Source: an uncultured Clostridium sp.
GTDB lineage: Bacteria; Bacillota; Clostridia; TANB77; CAG-508
Reading direction: 5' to 3'
DNA: 21,133 bases
NCBI GenBank assembly: GCA_946495905.1
Contig: CAMMEP010000021.1
Coordinates: 1 to 21,133 of the forward strand
In this document: positions 7,848 through 15,427 of the stretch, in pieces
How the letters are laid out: each line of letters begins with the position of its first letter
Numbering within the stretch: the stretch's first letter is position 1
The notes under the pieces: model-generated
The model's input: only the letters and a program-made list of their open reading frames with translations
What the model was told of the DNA's origin: nothing
Database searches by the model: none
Program-made: the position numbers and the translations under genes

Positions 7848-8777
7848 ATGAATTTAGATAAAAAAATAGCTACTAGACAAAGCTATGGAGAAGAACTTGC
7901 AAAACTAGGAGAAGAAAATAATGAAATTGTAGTGTTGGATGCAGATTTATCCACTGCAACAAAAACAGAAATTTTTGCAGAAAAATTTCCAGACCGATTC
8001 ATTAATGTTGGAATTGCAGAACAAAATCTAATGGGGATTGCTGCTGGACTTTCTACATTTGGAAAAATTCCATTCGCAAGTACATTTGCAGTTTTTGCAG
8101 CAGGAAGAGCATACGAGCAAATTAGAAATAGTATTGCCTATCCACAATTAAATGTGAAAATTTGTGCAACACATGCTGGAATTACAGTAGGAGAAGATGG
8201 AGCAACTCATCAAATGTTAGAAGATTTAAGCTTGATGAGAGGTTTGCCAAATATGACAGTAATGTGTACGTCGGATGATATTCAAACAAGATGGGTTGTT
8301 AGAGAAATAGCAAAAATAAAAGGACCAGTTTATTTAAGACTATGCAGGATGGCAACTCCTATAATTTATGATGCTGCAGATAAGTTTGAAATAGGAAAAG
8401 GAGTTCAAATAGGAGATGGAACTGATGCCAGCATTATAGCAACAGGAGTAACTGTAGCAGAAGCACTAAAAGCACAAGAGAGCTTAAAAGAAAATGGTGT
8501 AAATGTTAGAGTAATTGATATGCATACAATAAAACCAATTGATAGAGATTTAATTGTAAAATGTGCTAAGGAAACAAAAAGAATTATTACAGCAGAAGAT
8601 CACAATGTAATTGGCGGACTTGGAAGTGCTGTATGTGAAGTATTAGCAGAAGAATATCCAGCGAAAGTGGAAAGAATGGGTATACCAGATTGCTTTGGCA
8701 GAAGCGGAAAAGCAGAAGAACTTTTAAAATACTATAAAATAGATAGTATGGCAATTGTAAATAAGGTATTAAATTAA
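7848..8777 (+). CDS. Transketolase, C-terminal subunit
   Basis: The 309-residue partner supplies the pyrimidine-binding and C-terminal domains of transketolase. Residues 50-70 (RFINVGIAEQNLMGIAAGLS) hold the glutamate (E58) that activates the thiazolium cofactor. TFAVFAAGRAYEQIRN and THAGITVGEDGATHQMLEDL are typical of the pyrimidine domain. The last ~120 residues (VQIGDGTDASIIATGVTVAEAL ... NVRVIDMHTIKPID ... ITAEDHNVIGGLGSAV) are the C-terminal Rossmann-like domain. It is preceded by AGGAGG and a short gap after the N-terminal subunit gene, so both come from one message. The second palindromic repeat starts 20 nt after its stop, and a strong terminator lies at 9027-9072. Confidence 0.95.
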   Translation: MNLDKKIATRQSYGEELAKLGEENNEIVVLDADLSTATKTEIFAEKFPDRFINVGIAEQNLMGIAAGLSTFGKIPFASTFAVFAAGRAYEQIRNSIAYPQLNVKICATHAGITVGEDGATHQMLEDLSLMRGLPNMTVMCTSDDIQTRWVVREIAKIKGPVYLRLCRMATPIIYDAADKFEIGKGVQIGDGTDASIIATGVTVAEALKAQESLKENGVNVRVIDMHTIKPIDRDLIVKCAKETKRIITAEDHNVIGGLGSAVCEVLAEEYPAKVERMGIPDCFGRSGKAEELLKYYKIDSMAIVNKVLN

Positions 8778-8796
8778 AGATTACTGAGTTGCCTTT

Positions 8797-8950
8797 TGTC
8801 GGAGCAATGTATATTTTAAGTTTATGTTTTCGGCCCCCAACATCGCACAAAGTGTAATTAACTCACTAACGTTCGTTAAACACTTTCTAAGCTTGTCGGT
8901 CCCCACCTTAAGCACTCCAACATAAACTTAAAATATACATTGCTCCGACA
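8797..8950 (+). repeat. Long palindromic element, copy 2
   Basis: Perfect 32-bp outer arms (8797-8828 with 8919-8950). The arm sequence differs from copy 1 (TCGGAGCAATG, TTTTAAGTTTATG) yet is fully self-complementary. The centre is almost identical to copy 1, with the C-rich motifs and the CTTAAGCACTCC segment. The inner stem has one mismatch: ACAAAGTGT faces ACACTTTCT, ending at 8888. It starts 20 nt after the transketolase C-subunit stop, in the same orientation as the other copies. Confidence 0.9.
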
Positions 8951-9026
8951 CTTTACAATAAGTGCATTAGCCTAGAAAAAAATGGTAATCGTATAAAAAG
9001 AAAAGGAATAAAGAGATATTTTGAGG

Positions 9027-9072
9027 AAAAACAACATAAATTATTTTTAAAGAAAAATTTATGTTGTTTTTT
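9027..9072 (+). terminator. Rho-independent terminator of the transketolase operon
   Basis: A perfect 16-bp AT-rich stem (9027-9042 with 9056-9071; core ACAACATAAATT/AATTTATGTTGT) with a 13-nt loop runs into a T-tract. The A-run on the left arm makes it potentially bidirectional. It lies 76 nt after palindrome copy 2, which suggests that the palindrome does not itself end the transcript. Confidence 0.85.
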
Positions 9073-9085
9073 CTGCAAAAAACTA

Positions 9086-9114
9086 TTGCAAATATTTATT
9101 TTTATTGTTATGAT
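9086..9114 (+). promoter_or_regulatory. Promoter of the ftsEX-hydrolase operon
   Basis: TTGCAA (9086-9091), a 17-nt spacer and TATGAT (9109-9114) lie directly after the upstream terminator and about 28 nt before the ftsE start-proximal AAAGGAG site. Start site near 9121 predicted. Confidence 0.65.
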
Positions 9115-9148
9115 ATAGGAGTGAATTAAGAGACAAAAGGAGAAAAGT

Positions 9149-9835
9149 ATGATTGAGTTTAGAAATGTAAGTAAAAAATATGATACAGGTACAGAAGCTG
9201 TTCATAATGCAAATTTTAAGATTGATAAAGGGGAGTTTGCTTTTTTAGTTGGAAGTTCTGGCTCAGGAAAGTCTACTTTAATTAAATTAATATTAAAAGA
9301 GGAAGAGCCTACTTCAGGGCATATTATTATAAATGGAAAAGATACTACCTTCCTAAAACCAAAAAGAGTACCTTTTTTAAGAAGAAGTATGGGAGTAGTT
9401 TTCCAAGATTTCAGATTATTGCCAGATAGAACCGTATATGATAATGTTGCTTATGCTATGTATATTGTAAGATCAACACCAAAGCATATTAGAAGACAAG
9501 TGCCAATGGTATTGTCACTAGTAGGATTAAGTGATAAAGCAAAAGTTTATCCAAATGAATTATCCGGTGGTGAGCAACAAAGGGTAGCGTTAGCAAGAGC
9601 ATTAGTAAATAATCCATCCATGATAATTGCGGACGAGCCTACAGGAAACCTAGACCCAGATACTGCATGGGAGATTATGAGCTTACTAAAAGACATTAAT
9701 GCAAGAGGAACAACTGTAGTAGTTGCAACACATGCAAAAGATATAGTAGATAGAATGAAGAAAAGAGTTATTCAGATAGAAAAAGGCAATATAATAAGAG
9801 ATGATAAAAAAGGTGGGTATGATAGTGAGATATAG
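9149..9835 (+). CDS. ftsE: Cell-division ABC transporter ATP-binding protein FtsE
   Basis: FtsE is the ATPase of the FtsEX complex. It does not import a solute; ATP hydrolysis drives FtsX to switch on an extracellular peptidoglycan hydrolase. The 228-residue protein has Walker A GSSGSGKS (35-42), the Q-loop FQDFRLLPDRTVYDNV, signature LSGGEQQ (138-144), Walker B IIADEP (159-164), D-loop GNLD and the H-loop histidine H195. The start is set by AAAGGAG 8 nt upstream. It overlaps ftsX, as usual for this pair. The downstream hydrolase genes are the natural FtsEX targets. Confidence 0.96.
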   Translation: MIEFRNVSKKYDTGTEAVHNANFKIDKGEFAFLVGSSGSGKSTLIKLILKEEEPTSGHIIINGKDTTFLKPKRVPFLRRSMGVVFQDFRLLPDRTVYDNVAYAMYIVRSTPKHIRRQVPMVLSLVGLSDKAKVYPNELSGGEQQRVALARALVNNPSMIIADEPTGNLDPDTAWEIMSLLKDINARGTTVVVATHAKDIVDRMKKRVIQIEKGNIIRDDKKGGYDSEI

Positions 9836-10727
9836 TATATTTGGTTATTTAATAGGGGAAGGTTTTAGAAACTTTTTTAAAAATAAAAAATCGACAGCGG
9901 CGTCTATTATCATAATGTGTGCAACAATGTTTATCTTTGGTATTTTCTTTTTAATAGGAGAAAATGTAAATTATATTATAGAACAAGTTCAATCAGACCA
10001 AGCAATGCAGGTGTTTATTAATCCAGATGCAACACCAGAACAAGAGGCAGAACTAGAACAAAAGATAAGAGGGACAGAATATGTAAATACCGTAGAATAT
10101 GTATCGCAAGAACAAGCACTAAATTCCATGAAGGAATGGCTAGGAGATTCAGCTTCGGTATTAGATCCTTATTCTGGAGATCAAAATCCATTTAAAGCAT
10201 CTTTCGTAATTACATTAACGGATTTAACACAAAATGAAAATGTACAAGCACAAATTAATACCTATGAAAACGTGGCAAGCATAGAAGCAGGAGACCAAAC
10301 GGTAAATACACTTGTTAATATCGCAAATGGAATTCGTACAGCTACCGGTGTTATTTTAGTATTATTAATATTAATTTCAATCTTCATTATTGCTAATACC
10401 ATAAAACTTACGGTACATGCAAGAAGAAAAGAAATTTCAATTATGAAATATGTTGGTGCAACCAATGGATTTATCAGATGGCCATTTATGGTAGAAGGTA
10501 TTATTATAGGAATTATAGCAGCATTAATTTCAATCGTTATTTTAGGATTTACCTATAACTTTGTAGCCGATAAAATTATTAGTAGTAGTATGGGAACCAC
10601 ATTGGGATTAAATCTACTAACCTTTTCTGATATGCTTTCAATGCTACTTGTTGTATATATCATAATGGGAACAGGCATTGGAGCTATTGGTAGTGCAATT
10701 TCGATGAAGAAATACCTAGAAGTATAA
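9825..10727 (+). CDS. ftsX: Cell-division membrane protein FtsX
   Basis: FtsX is the membrane half of FtsEX, with four membrane segments and an extracellular loop that binds a coiled-coil hydrolase. Seen are a short amphipathic N-terminus (YSIFGYLIGEGFRNFFKNKK), TM1 (ASIIIMCATMFIFGIFFLIG), a ~140-residue extracellular domain with YVSQEQALNSMKEWLGD, then TM2 (TGVILVLLILISIFIIANTI), the cytoplasmic RRKEISIMKYVGAT turn, TM3 and TM4. In-frame starts are ATG 9801, ATG 9819 and GTG 9825. I chose GTG because AGGTGG (9811-9816) then sits 8 nt upstream and the protein begins like other Firmicute FtsX. The gene overlaps ftsE by 11 nt. The ATG starts would add two or eight residues. Confidence 0.93.
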   Translation: MRYSIFGYLIGEGFRNFFKNKKSTAASIIIMCATMFIFGIFFLIGENVNYIIEQVQSDQAMQVFINPDATPEQEAELEQKIRGTEYVNTVEYVSQEQALNSMKEWLGDSASVLDPYSGDQNPFKASFVITLTDLTQNENVQAQINTYENVASIEAGDQTVNTLVNIANGIRTATGVILVLLILISIFIIANTIKLTVHARRKEISIMKYVGATNGFIRWPFMVEGIIIGIIAALISIVILGFTYNFVADKIISSSMGTTLGLNLLTFSDMLSMLLVVYIIMGTGIGAIGSAISMKKYLEV

Positions 10728-10776
10728 TTTAGAACTAAAAAACAATTTTAGATAAAATTTAAAGGAGAGATTGCTT

Positions 10777-11964
10777 ATGATGAAAAAAATCTTATCAATT
10801 GTATTAGTATTTATGATGCTGTGTTTGTATACTATACCAGCAATAGCAGCTACAAAGCAAGAATTACAAGATCAAAAAGAAGAGGCACAAGAACAAAAAG
10901 AACAAGCAGAAGCTCAAAAAGAGCAAGTAACTGCTGAAAAAGATGCGGTATTAGATGAAATAAGTGAATTAACAGCACAAATTTCACAATATGAAAACGA
11001 AATAGAAGAATTAAATGACAAAATAGATTCTTTAGAAAGTTCTATTTCAAACAAAGAAGATGAAATAGCACAATTAGAAAAAGAGACAAAAGAAAAGCAA
11101 GATTTATTAGTAGAGAGATTAGTTGCTATGTATGAAAGAGGACAAACTACTTATCTAGAAGTACTTCTTTCTTCAGAAGATATAACAACTCTTATTTCTA
11201 ATTATTACAGAATAGAAGAACTTGCAAGTGCTGATCAAGAAGTAATTGATTCTATTATAGCAAAACAAGAAGAAACAGAATCAGCAAAGCAAGAACTTGA
11301 AAAAGAAAAGAATGAAGTAGATGAATCAAAACAAGAAGTAGAACAAAAAAATGAAAGCTTACAAAGCGCAAAAGCATCAAAAGAAACAAAAGTAGCAAGT
11401 TTATCTGCAGAAGAGAAAGAGCTACAAGAAAATATTGATGCATTTAATGAAGCGATTAAAGAAGCAGATGAAGAAATAAAGAAATTAACACAAAATACAT
11501 CAAGTTCTGGTGGTAGCGGTGGATATACTGGAAGTTTCCAAGGAGTGCTAGAATGGCCATTATCTTATAGTTATAACATTATCACTTCTATCTTTGGAAA
11601 TAGAACAGCACCAACAGCAGGAGCATCTTCAAACCATGGTGCAATTGATATTGGTGTAAGCTATGTACCTGTTTATGCACCAGCAGATGGTAAAGTAATT
11701 ATTGCAAGATGGCTTTCTGGATATGGTAATTATGTAATGATAGACCATGGAAATGGATATTATACAGGATTTGGACATCTATCTGGCTATAGTGTTAGTG
11801 AAGGAGATGTTGTATCAACTGGACAACAAATTGCAACCTCTGGAAATACCGGAATTAGTACAGGCCCACATTTACATTATGAAGTATACATAGGCGGAAC
11901 CGCTAATTCGTATAGAGTAGATCCATTATTATATACCAGTCATCCAAGCTTAGTATATTATTAA
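10777..11964 (+). CDS. FtsEX-linked peptidoglycan hydrolase 1 (coiled coil + LytM/M23; PcsB/CwlO/EnvC-like)
   Basis: A secreted murein endopeptidase candidate of 395 residues. It has a signal peptide (KKILSIVLVFMMLCLY, cleavage after AIA), a long Glu/Lys/Gln coiled coil (~26-240) and a Ser/Gly linker (SSSGGSGGYTGS). The C-terminal M23 domain has NHGAID (H287, D291) and GPHLHYEV (H365, H367), so the zinc ligands and catalytic His are intact. This is the architecture of proteins whose coiled coil docks on FtsX, as in PcsB, CwlO and EnvC. Location 49 nt after ftsX with no terminator supports the pairing. I chose ATG 10777 over the upstream TTG 10771 because AAAGGAGA then sits 8 nt away. It differs from CHAP-domain PcsB in using an M23 domain. 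A paralogue follows. Confidence 0.92.
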   Translation: MMKKILSIVLVFMMLCLYTIPAIAATKQELQDQKEEAQEQKEQAEAQKEQVTAEKDAVLDEISELTAQISQYENEIEELNDKIDSLESSISNKEDEIAQLEKETKEKQDLLVERLVAMYERGQTTYLEVLLSSEDITTLISNYYRIEELASADQEVIDSIIAKQEETESAKQELEKEKNEVDESKQEVEQKNESLQSAKASKETKVASLSAEEKELQENIDAFNEAIKEADEEIKKLTQNTSSSGGSGGYTGSFQGVLEWPLSYSYNIITSIFGNRTAPTAGASSNHGAIDIGVSYVPVYAPADGKVIIARWLSGYGNYVMIDHGNGYYTGFGHLSGYSVSEGDVVSTGQQIATSGNTGISTGPHLHYEVYIGGTANSYRVDPLLYTSHPSLVYY

Positions 11965-11992
11965 TAATATAAACTGCACAGTGTTTTCTAAA

Positions 11993-12136
11993 TGTTGGAA
12001 CAATGTATATTTTAATTTTATGTTTCCGGCCCCCAACTGCGTACAAACTGTAACAGCTTCGCTTAACAGTTTGTAGACTTGTCGGTCCCCACCTTAAGCG
12101 CTCCAACATAAAATTAAAATATACATTGTTCCAACA
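11993..12136 (+). repeat. Long palindromic element, copy 3
   Basis: Perfect 32-bp arms (11993-12024 with 12105-12136). The inner stem is TACAAACTGT (12042-12051) with ACAGTTTGTA (12066-12075). Compared with copies 1 and 2 the inner stem changed AAAGTGT/ACACTTT to AAACTGT/ACAGTTT, keeping complementarity, while its loop is wholly different. The C-rich motifs and the CTTAAGC.CTCC segment are conserved. It lies 29 nt after the hydrolase 1 stop, between two genes of the same operon. The ~25 bp after it (…AATAGTAATA) resemble the flank of copy 1. Confidence 0.9.
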
Positions 12137-12192
12137 AAAAACAGATGTGAATAGTAATACTGAAAACAATTGCGAAAGAAAAGGAGGCAAAT

Positions 12193-13377
12193 ATGAAGAA
12201 AAAGATAATTTCGATAATATTAATTTTTATAGTATTTCAATATTTCTGTATTTTTGTATTTGCTGAAGATTCTCTCACAAATGAAATGACGAATAGTGCA
12301 ACAAATGAAGTAAGTTTAGAAGATCAAAAAGAAGATGTGGAAAATAAAATAGAAGAAGCAAATTCAGAGCTAGAATATGTGCAAGATGAATTATCAGCAA
12401 CTATGTTAAAAGTACAAGAATTAGAAGACAAAATTATGGGGTATGAAGCAGATATTGAAGAATTAGGTAGCAAAATGGAAACTTTGCAAGCTTCCATTGA
12501 TGAAGCTACAGAAAAACTAGCAATAGCTTCACAGAGTTATGAAGAAAAGAGCGATTTATTAGCAAAAAGATTAGTGGCTATTTACGAATCAGGTGATATT
12601 CAATACTTAGATGTCTTACTAAAATCAGAAAGCATAACAGACTTTGTATCAAGATATTATGTTATAGAAGAAATTGTAGAATATGATAATCAATTAATAA
12701 AACAAGTGCAAGAAGAAAAAAACAATATAGAAACAACAAAGCAAAAACTTGAAAATGAGCAATCTGAAATAAGAATTGTAAAAGCAAAAAGTGAACAAAC
12801 TTCTATTGTATTAAATAATATGAAAACCTTGAAACAAAGTTATATAGATGATCTATCAGAAGATGAAAAGAAATTACAAGAGCAAATAACGGCATATAAA
12901 CAAGAACAAGCTCAAATTGAAGCACAAATACTTGCTGCAACAAACAATATTGATGCAGACATTCAATACACAGGTGGAGAGATGCTATGGCCAGTTGCAA
13001 TAAGTGGAACTGTTATTACATCAGAATATGGTGTAAGAGAGCATCCAATACAAGGTGTTGTAAAACAGCACACAGGAATTGATATTGGAGGAGCACCACT
13101 TGGAACTCCAGTAGTAGCAGCAGCGGACGGTGTAGTTACCTATGCAGGATGGCTAGGAGGGTATGGTAACTGTGTTATGATTAACCATGGAGATGGAATA
13201 GTAACATTATATGGACATGGTAATGAAATTCTAACGGAAGTTGGTAATGAAGTAAAACAAGGAGATACCATAATGGCAGTTGGCTCCACAGGAAACTCCA
13301 CAGGACCACATCTACATTTTGAAGTTAGAGTAAATGGAAATTATACAAATCCTTTAAATTATGTAAAAGTTCCATAA
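12193..13377 (+). CDS. FtsEX-linked peptidoglycan hydrolase 2 (coiled coil + LytM/M23), tandem paralogue
   Basis: The 394-residue protein has the same plan as its upstream neighbour: a signal peptide (IISIILIFIVFQYFCIFVFA), a coiled coil (~42-250) and a C-terminal M23 peptidase with KQHTGIDIGG (H293, D297), a central NHGDG...YGHG and GPHLHFEVRV (H373, H375). All metal and catalytic positions are present. The paralogues share the coiled-coil phrase [SD]LL.[EK]RLVA[MI]YE.G...YL[ED]VLL.S followed by a [RY]Y.IEE motif, the probable docking region. Thus both may compete for FtsX, or one may have another partner. AAAGGAGG precedes the ATG. It lacks the Ser/Gly linker of hydrolase 1. Divergence between the two is considerable, so the duplication is not recent. 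Confidence 0.92.
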   Translation: MKKKIISIILIFIVFQYFCIFVFAEDSLTNEMTNSATNEVSLEDQKEDVENKIEEANSELEYVQDELSATMLKVQELEDKIMGYEADIEELGSKMETLQASIDEATEKLAIASQSYEEKSDLLAKRLVAIYESGDIQYLDVLLKSESITDFVSRYYVIEEIVEYDNQLIKQVQEEKNNIETTKQKLENEQSEIRIVKAKSEQTSIVLNNMKTLKQSYIDDLSEDEKKLQEQITAYKQEQAQIEAQILAATNNIDADIQYTGGEMLWPVAISGTVITSEYGVREHPIQGVVKQHTGIDIGGAPLGTPVVAAADGVVTYAGWLGGYGNCVMINHGDGIVTLYGHGNEILTEVGNEVKQGDTIMAVGSTGNSTGPHLHFEVRVNGNYTNPLNYVKVP

Positions 13378-13397
13378 GATATATATCTATTGTATGT

Positions 13398-13433
13398 TTG
13401 GTTTCCTTTCAAAATTAATTGGAAGGAAATCAA
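13398..13433 (+). other. 15-bp hairpin after hydrolase 2, no T-run
   Basis: TTGGTTTCCTTTCAA (13398-13412) pairs with TTGGAAGGAAATCAA (13419-13433) with two G-U pairs and a 6-nt loop. No T-tract follows, so it may be a weak terminator or an mRNA-end stabiliser between hydrolase 2 and the protease gene. Confidence 0.5.
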
Positions 13434-13514
13434 TACTATTGAATACAAAAAAGTGGCTTCGCGAATATTTACAAACTAAGGAAAATTAACCTTGTTGTAT
13501 ACAAAAAAGGAATA

Positions 13515-13544
13515 GGGACAGAATAAAAATAATAAGAATATAAT
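13515..13544 (+). promoter_or_regulatory. Possible promoter for the CtpA-type protease gene
   Basis: TATAAT at 13539-13544 is perfect. The best -35 is GGGACA (13515-13520) at 18 nt, a partial match. With the 207-nt gap and the hairpin upstream, it would allow the protease gene to be transcribed apart from ftsEX. Confidence 0.4.
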
Positions 13545-13584
13545 GTAGGTCAAAGCTACTAAAAGGGGAAGAAAGAGAAAGGAA

Positions 13585-14793
13585 ATGATAAAGATGGAAA
13601 CAAGTAAAGGACAGAGAATTTATAGAGCAATAATGCTTATTATAATCACGGCATTATTATCTTCTTTAATGACAGCAATATTGGTTAATGAAAGATTTAC
13701 ATCATCCTCTAGCATTGATAGTATAGCATCTGGAGATGGAACTACGGGGATTGAAAAGACATTGGCATCCATAAGAACTATACTAGAAAACAAATATATT
13801 GGAGAATTAGATGATGAGCAAATGCTAGAGACAGCTATTAAAGGTTATGTGGCTGGTGTTGGTGACCAATATACAGTTTATTATACCCCTGAAGAGATGG
13901 ACGAAGAATACAACACAGCAATGGGAAACTATGTAGGAATAGGAATTTACATGGTTGCCAATAATACAGAAGGTACGATAACAATTGTAGAACCCATGGA
14001 AGGATCTCCAGCAGAAGAAGCAGGATTACAAGAAGGAGATTTAATAACAAAAGTAGATGGCGAAGAAGTAACGGTTGATAATGTAAGTGAAATATCAGAC
14101 AAGATTAAAGGAGAAGAAGGAACTAAAGTTAAATTAGAAATTACAAGAGGAGAAGAAACTTTTGAAGTTGAAGTAGAAAGAAGAAAAATAGAAGTTAGCC
14201 ATATTAATTCAACCATGGTAGAAGGTAATATTGCTTATATACAAATAGAAGATTTTGATGGTGGTGCAGCAGAAGAATTTAAGGAAAATTATGAAGAATT
14301 AAAATCACAAGGAGCTACCTCACTAATTATCGATATTCGTAATAATGGTGGTGGTGTAGTAGACGAAGCAATTGATATTTTAGAAATGATATGCGATAAA
14401 GATAGTACACTATTAATTGAGACAAACAAAGATGGAGAAGAAACAGAAATAAAATCAAAAGAAGATCCAATAATAGATGTTCCAATTGTTGTATTAGTAA
14501 ATGAAAACTCTGCTAGTGCTTCAGAAATATTAGCAGGAGCTTTAAAGGATTATGATAAAGCTACTATCATTGGTGTTAAAACTTATGGAAAAGGTGTTAT
14601 TCAAACTTTATATCGTTTATCTGATGGAAGTGGTCTAAAGATAACCACAGATGAGTATTGTACACCAAATAGAAATAAAATAAATGAAGTAGGAATAGAA
14701 CCAGATATAGCAGTAGAACTAGATAATGGAATAACAGAAATGATAGATGAAAATGATACACAATTACAAAGAGCAATAGAGGAGTTAAAATAG
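13585..14793 (+). CDS. Carboxy-terminal processing protease, S41 family (CtpA/CtpB type)
   Basis: A membrane-anchored serine protease of 402 residues. An N-terminal anchor (RAIMLIIITALLSSLMTAILV) is followed by a cap region, a PDZ domain (~115-200, with GNYVGIGIYM and SPAEEAGLQEGDLI) and the S41 catalytic core. The Ser/Lys dyad is visible: S311 in NENSASASEILAGAL and K336 in TYGKGVIQ. Such proteases trim C-termini of envelope or signalling proteins; several regulate peptidoglycan hydrolases or sporulation signalling, which fits its place after ftsEX and two hydrolases. The ATG at 13585 has its AAAGGA only 1 nt away. The in-frame ATG at 13594, 10 nt from that site, may be the true start. Substrate unknown. 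Confidence 0.94.
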   Translation: MIKMETSKGQRIYRAIMLIIITALLSSLMTAILVNERFTSSSSIDSIASGDGTTGIEKTLASIRTILENKYIGELDDEQMLETAIKGYVAGVGDQYTVYYTPEEMDEEYNTAMGNYVGIGIYMVANNTEGTITIVEPMEGSPAEEAGLQEGDLITKVDGEEVTVDNVSEISDKIKGEEGTKVKLEITRGEETFEVEVERRKIEVSHINSTMVEGNIAYIQIEDFDGGAAEEFKENYEELKSQGATSLIIDIRNNGGGVVDEAIDILEMICDKDSTLLIETNKDGEETEIKSKEDPIIDVPIVVLVNENSASASEILAGALKDYDKATIIGVKTYGKGVIQTLYRLSDGSGLKITTDEYCTPNRNKINEVGIEPDIAVELDNGITEMIDENDTQLQRAIEELK

Positions 14794-14817
14794 AAGTTTG
14801 TTGCAATTCAAAAAAAG

Positions 14818-15013
14818 TAGTAAAACTCAAGAGGATAAAATTATTTAATAATACTAAAGTTAGATATGTCCTGCAACGAGAAGTCTTAAATAAAAAAATT
14901 CGCTTCGTCCCGACGGAGCTCCCTGCTCCGCTCACTTTTTTATTTAAGACCTCTCTGCGCGGACTTTGAATATATATTATCATTAAATAATTTTATCCTC
15001 CTGAGTTTTACTA
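14818..15013. repeat. ~196-bp imperfect long inverted repeat, unrelated to the other palindromes
   Basis: The outer arms begin TAGTAAAACTCA-GAGGATAAAATTATTTAAT (14818 onward) and end with the complementary strand at 15013, with one internal mismatch in that part. After a poorly matched stretch, the arms pair again around GTCTTAAATAAAAAA (14883-14897) and TTTTTTATTTAAGAC (14936-14950). The centre holds a small CGGAG/CTCCG hairpin and a GC-rich patch (CGTCCCGACGGAG). It starts 25 nt after the protease stop, ends just before the tRNA promoter, and may serve as transcript end or be a non-autonomous mobile element. No coding capacity is apparent. Confidence 0.8.
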
Positions 15014-15042
15014 AAAAAGTATAAAAAAATTTCAAAAATGTA

Positions 15043-15071
15043 TTGACAAGTATTAAAAAATTTAGTATACT
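15043..15071 (+). promoter_or_regulatory. Promoter of the tRNA operon
   Basis: TTGACA (15043-15048), 17 nt, TATACT (15066-15071) directly precede tRNA-Val by 18 nt. A strong stable-RNA promoter. Confidence 0.85.
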
Positions 15072-15089
15072 AAACAAGTCGAAGGAAAT

Positions 15090-15165
15090 GGGCGCATAGC
15101 TCAGCTGGGAGAGCATCTGCCTTACAAGCAGGAGGTCATAGGTTCGAGCCCTATTGCGCCCACCA
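15090..15165 (+). tRNA. tRNA-Val (UAC anticodon)
   Basis: A 76-nt cloverleaf with acceptor GGGCGCA paired to TGCGCCC, D arm with AGCTCAGCTGGGAGAGC, anticodon loop CTTACAA (anticodon TAC), T arm GGTTCGAGCC, discriminator A and encoded CCA. It closely resembles Bacillus-type tRNA-Val. Confidence 0.97.
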
Positions 15166-15193
15166 TTTTTGCTTCTAAACACATTTTATATAT

Positions 15194-15270
15194 GGCCCGG
15201 TAGTTCAGTTGGTTAGAACGCTAGCCTGTCACGCTAGAGGTCGACGGTTCGAGCCCGTTCCGGGTCGCCA
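15194..15270 (+). tRNA. tRNA-Asp (GUC anticodon)
   Basis: A 77-nt cloverleaf with acceptor GGCCCGG paired to CCGGGTC (one G-U), anticodon loop CTGTCAC (anticodon GTC), T loop GTTCGAG, discriminator G as expected for Asp, and encoded CCA. It lies 28 nt after tRNA-Val. Confidence 0.97.
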
Positions 15271-15316
15271 TTTTTTTATTGCATAGGAAAAAATCGATTT
15301 TAGATTATACTTAAAT

Positions 15317-15392
15317 GGCTTGATAGCTCAGTTGGTAGAGCAAGGGACTGAAAATCCCTGTGTCAGTGGTTCGATTCCACTTCAAGCCACCA
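15317..15392 (+). tRNA. tRNA-Phe (GAA anticodon)
   Basis: A 76-nt cloverleaf with acceptor GGCTTGA paired to TCAAGCC, anticodon loop CTGAAAA (anticodon GAA), T arm GTGGTTCGATTCCAC, discriminator A and encoded CCA. It is the last tRNA before the terminator and the accessory island. Confidence 0.97.
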
Positions 15393-15396
15393 AAAA

Positions 15397-15424
15397 GGTA
15401 CCTAGTTATAGGTACTCTTTTTTT
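15397..15424 (+). terminator. Rho-independent terminator of the tRNA operon
   Basis: GTACCTA (15398-15404) pairs with TAGGTAC (15409-15415) around a GTTA loop, followed by CTTTTTTT. It begins 5 nt after tRNA-Phe. Confidence 0.85.
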
Positions 15425-15427
15425 GGC

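Noticed and set aside
8587..8850. Minus-strand open frame starting MCDVGGRKHKLKIY, and a similar one near 12190-11903
   Set aside because: The similar peptides arise because both read through the palindromic repeat arms; the likeness reflects the repeat, not a gene family.
6782..12136. Palindromic elements considered as a CRISPR array or as ordinary terminators
   Set aside because: The copies are kilobases apart without regular spacers or cas genes, and none is followed by a T-tract; a separate strong terminator lies after copy 2.
3818..13500. Shared string TAACCTTGTT(A/G)TAT near 3820 (before the UPF0182 gene) and 13488 (before the protease gene)
   Set aside because: Only about 13 bases agree in AT-rich DNA, with no surrounding symmetry or matching position; chance is likely.
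14940..15182. Minus-strand open frame of 80 codons reading GGRNRARTYDLLLVRQ
   Set aside because: It is the antisense of tRNA-Val plus the inverted repeat; such peptides are a classic false gene call over tRNA genes.
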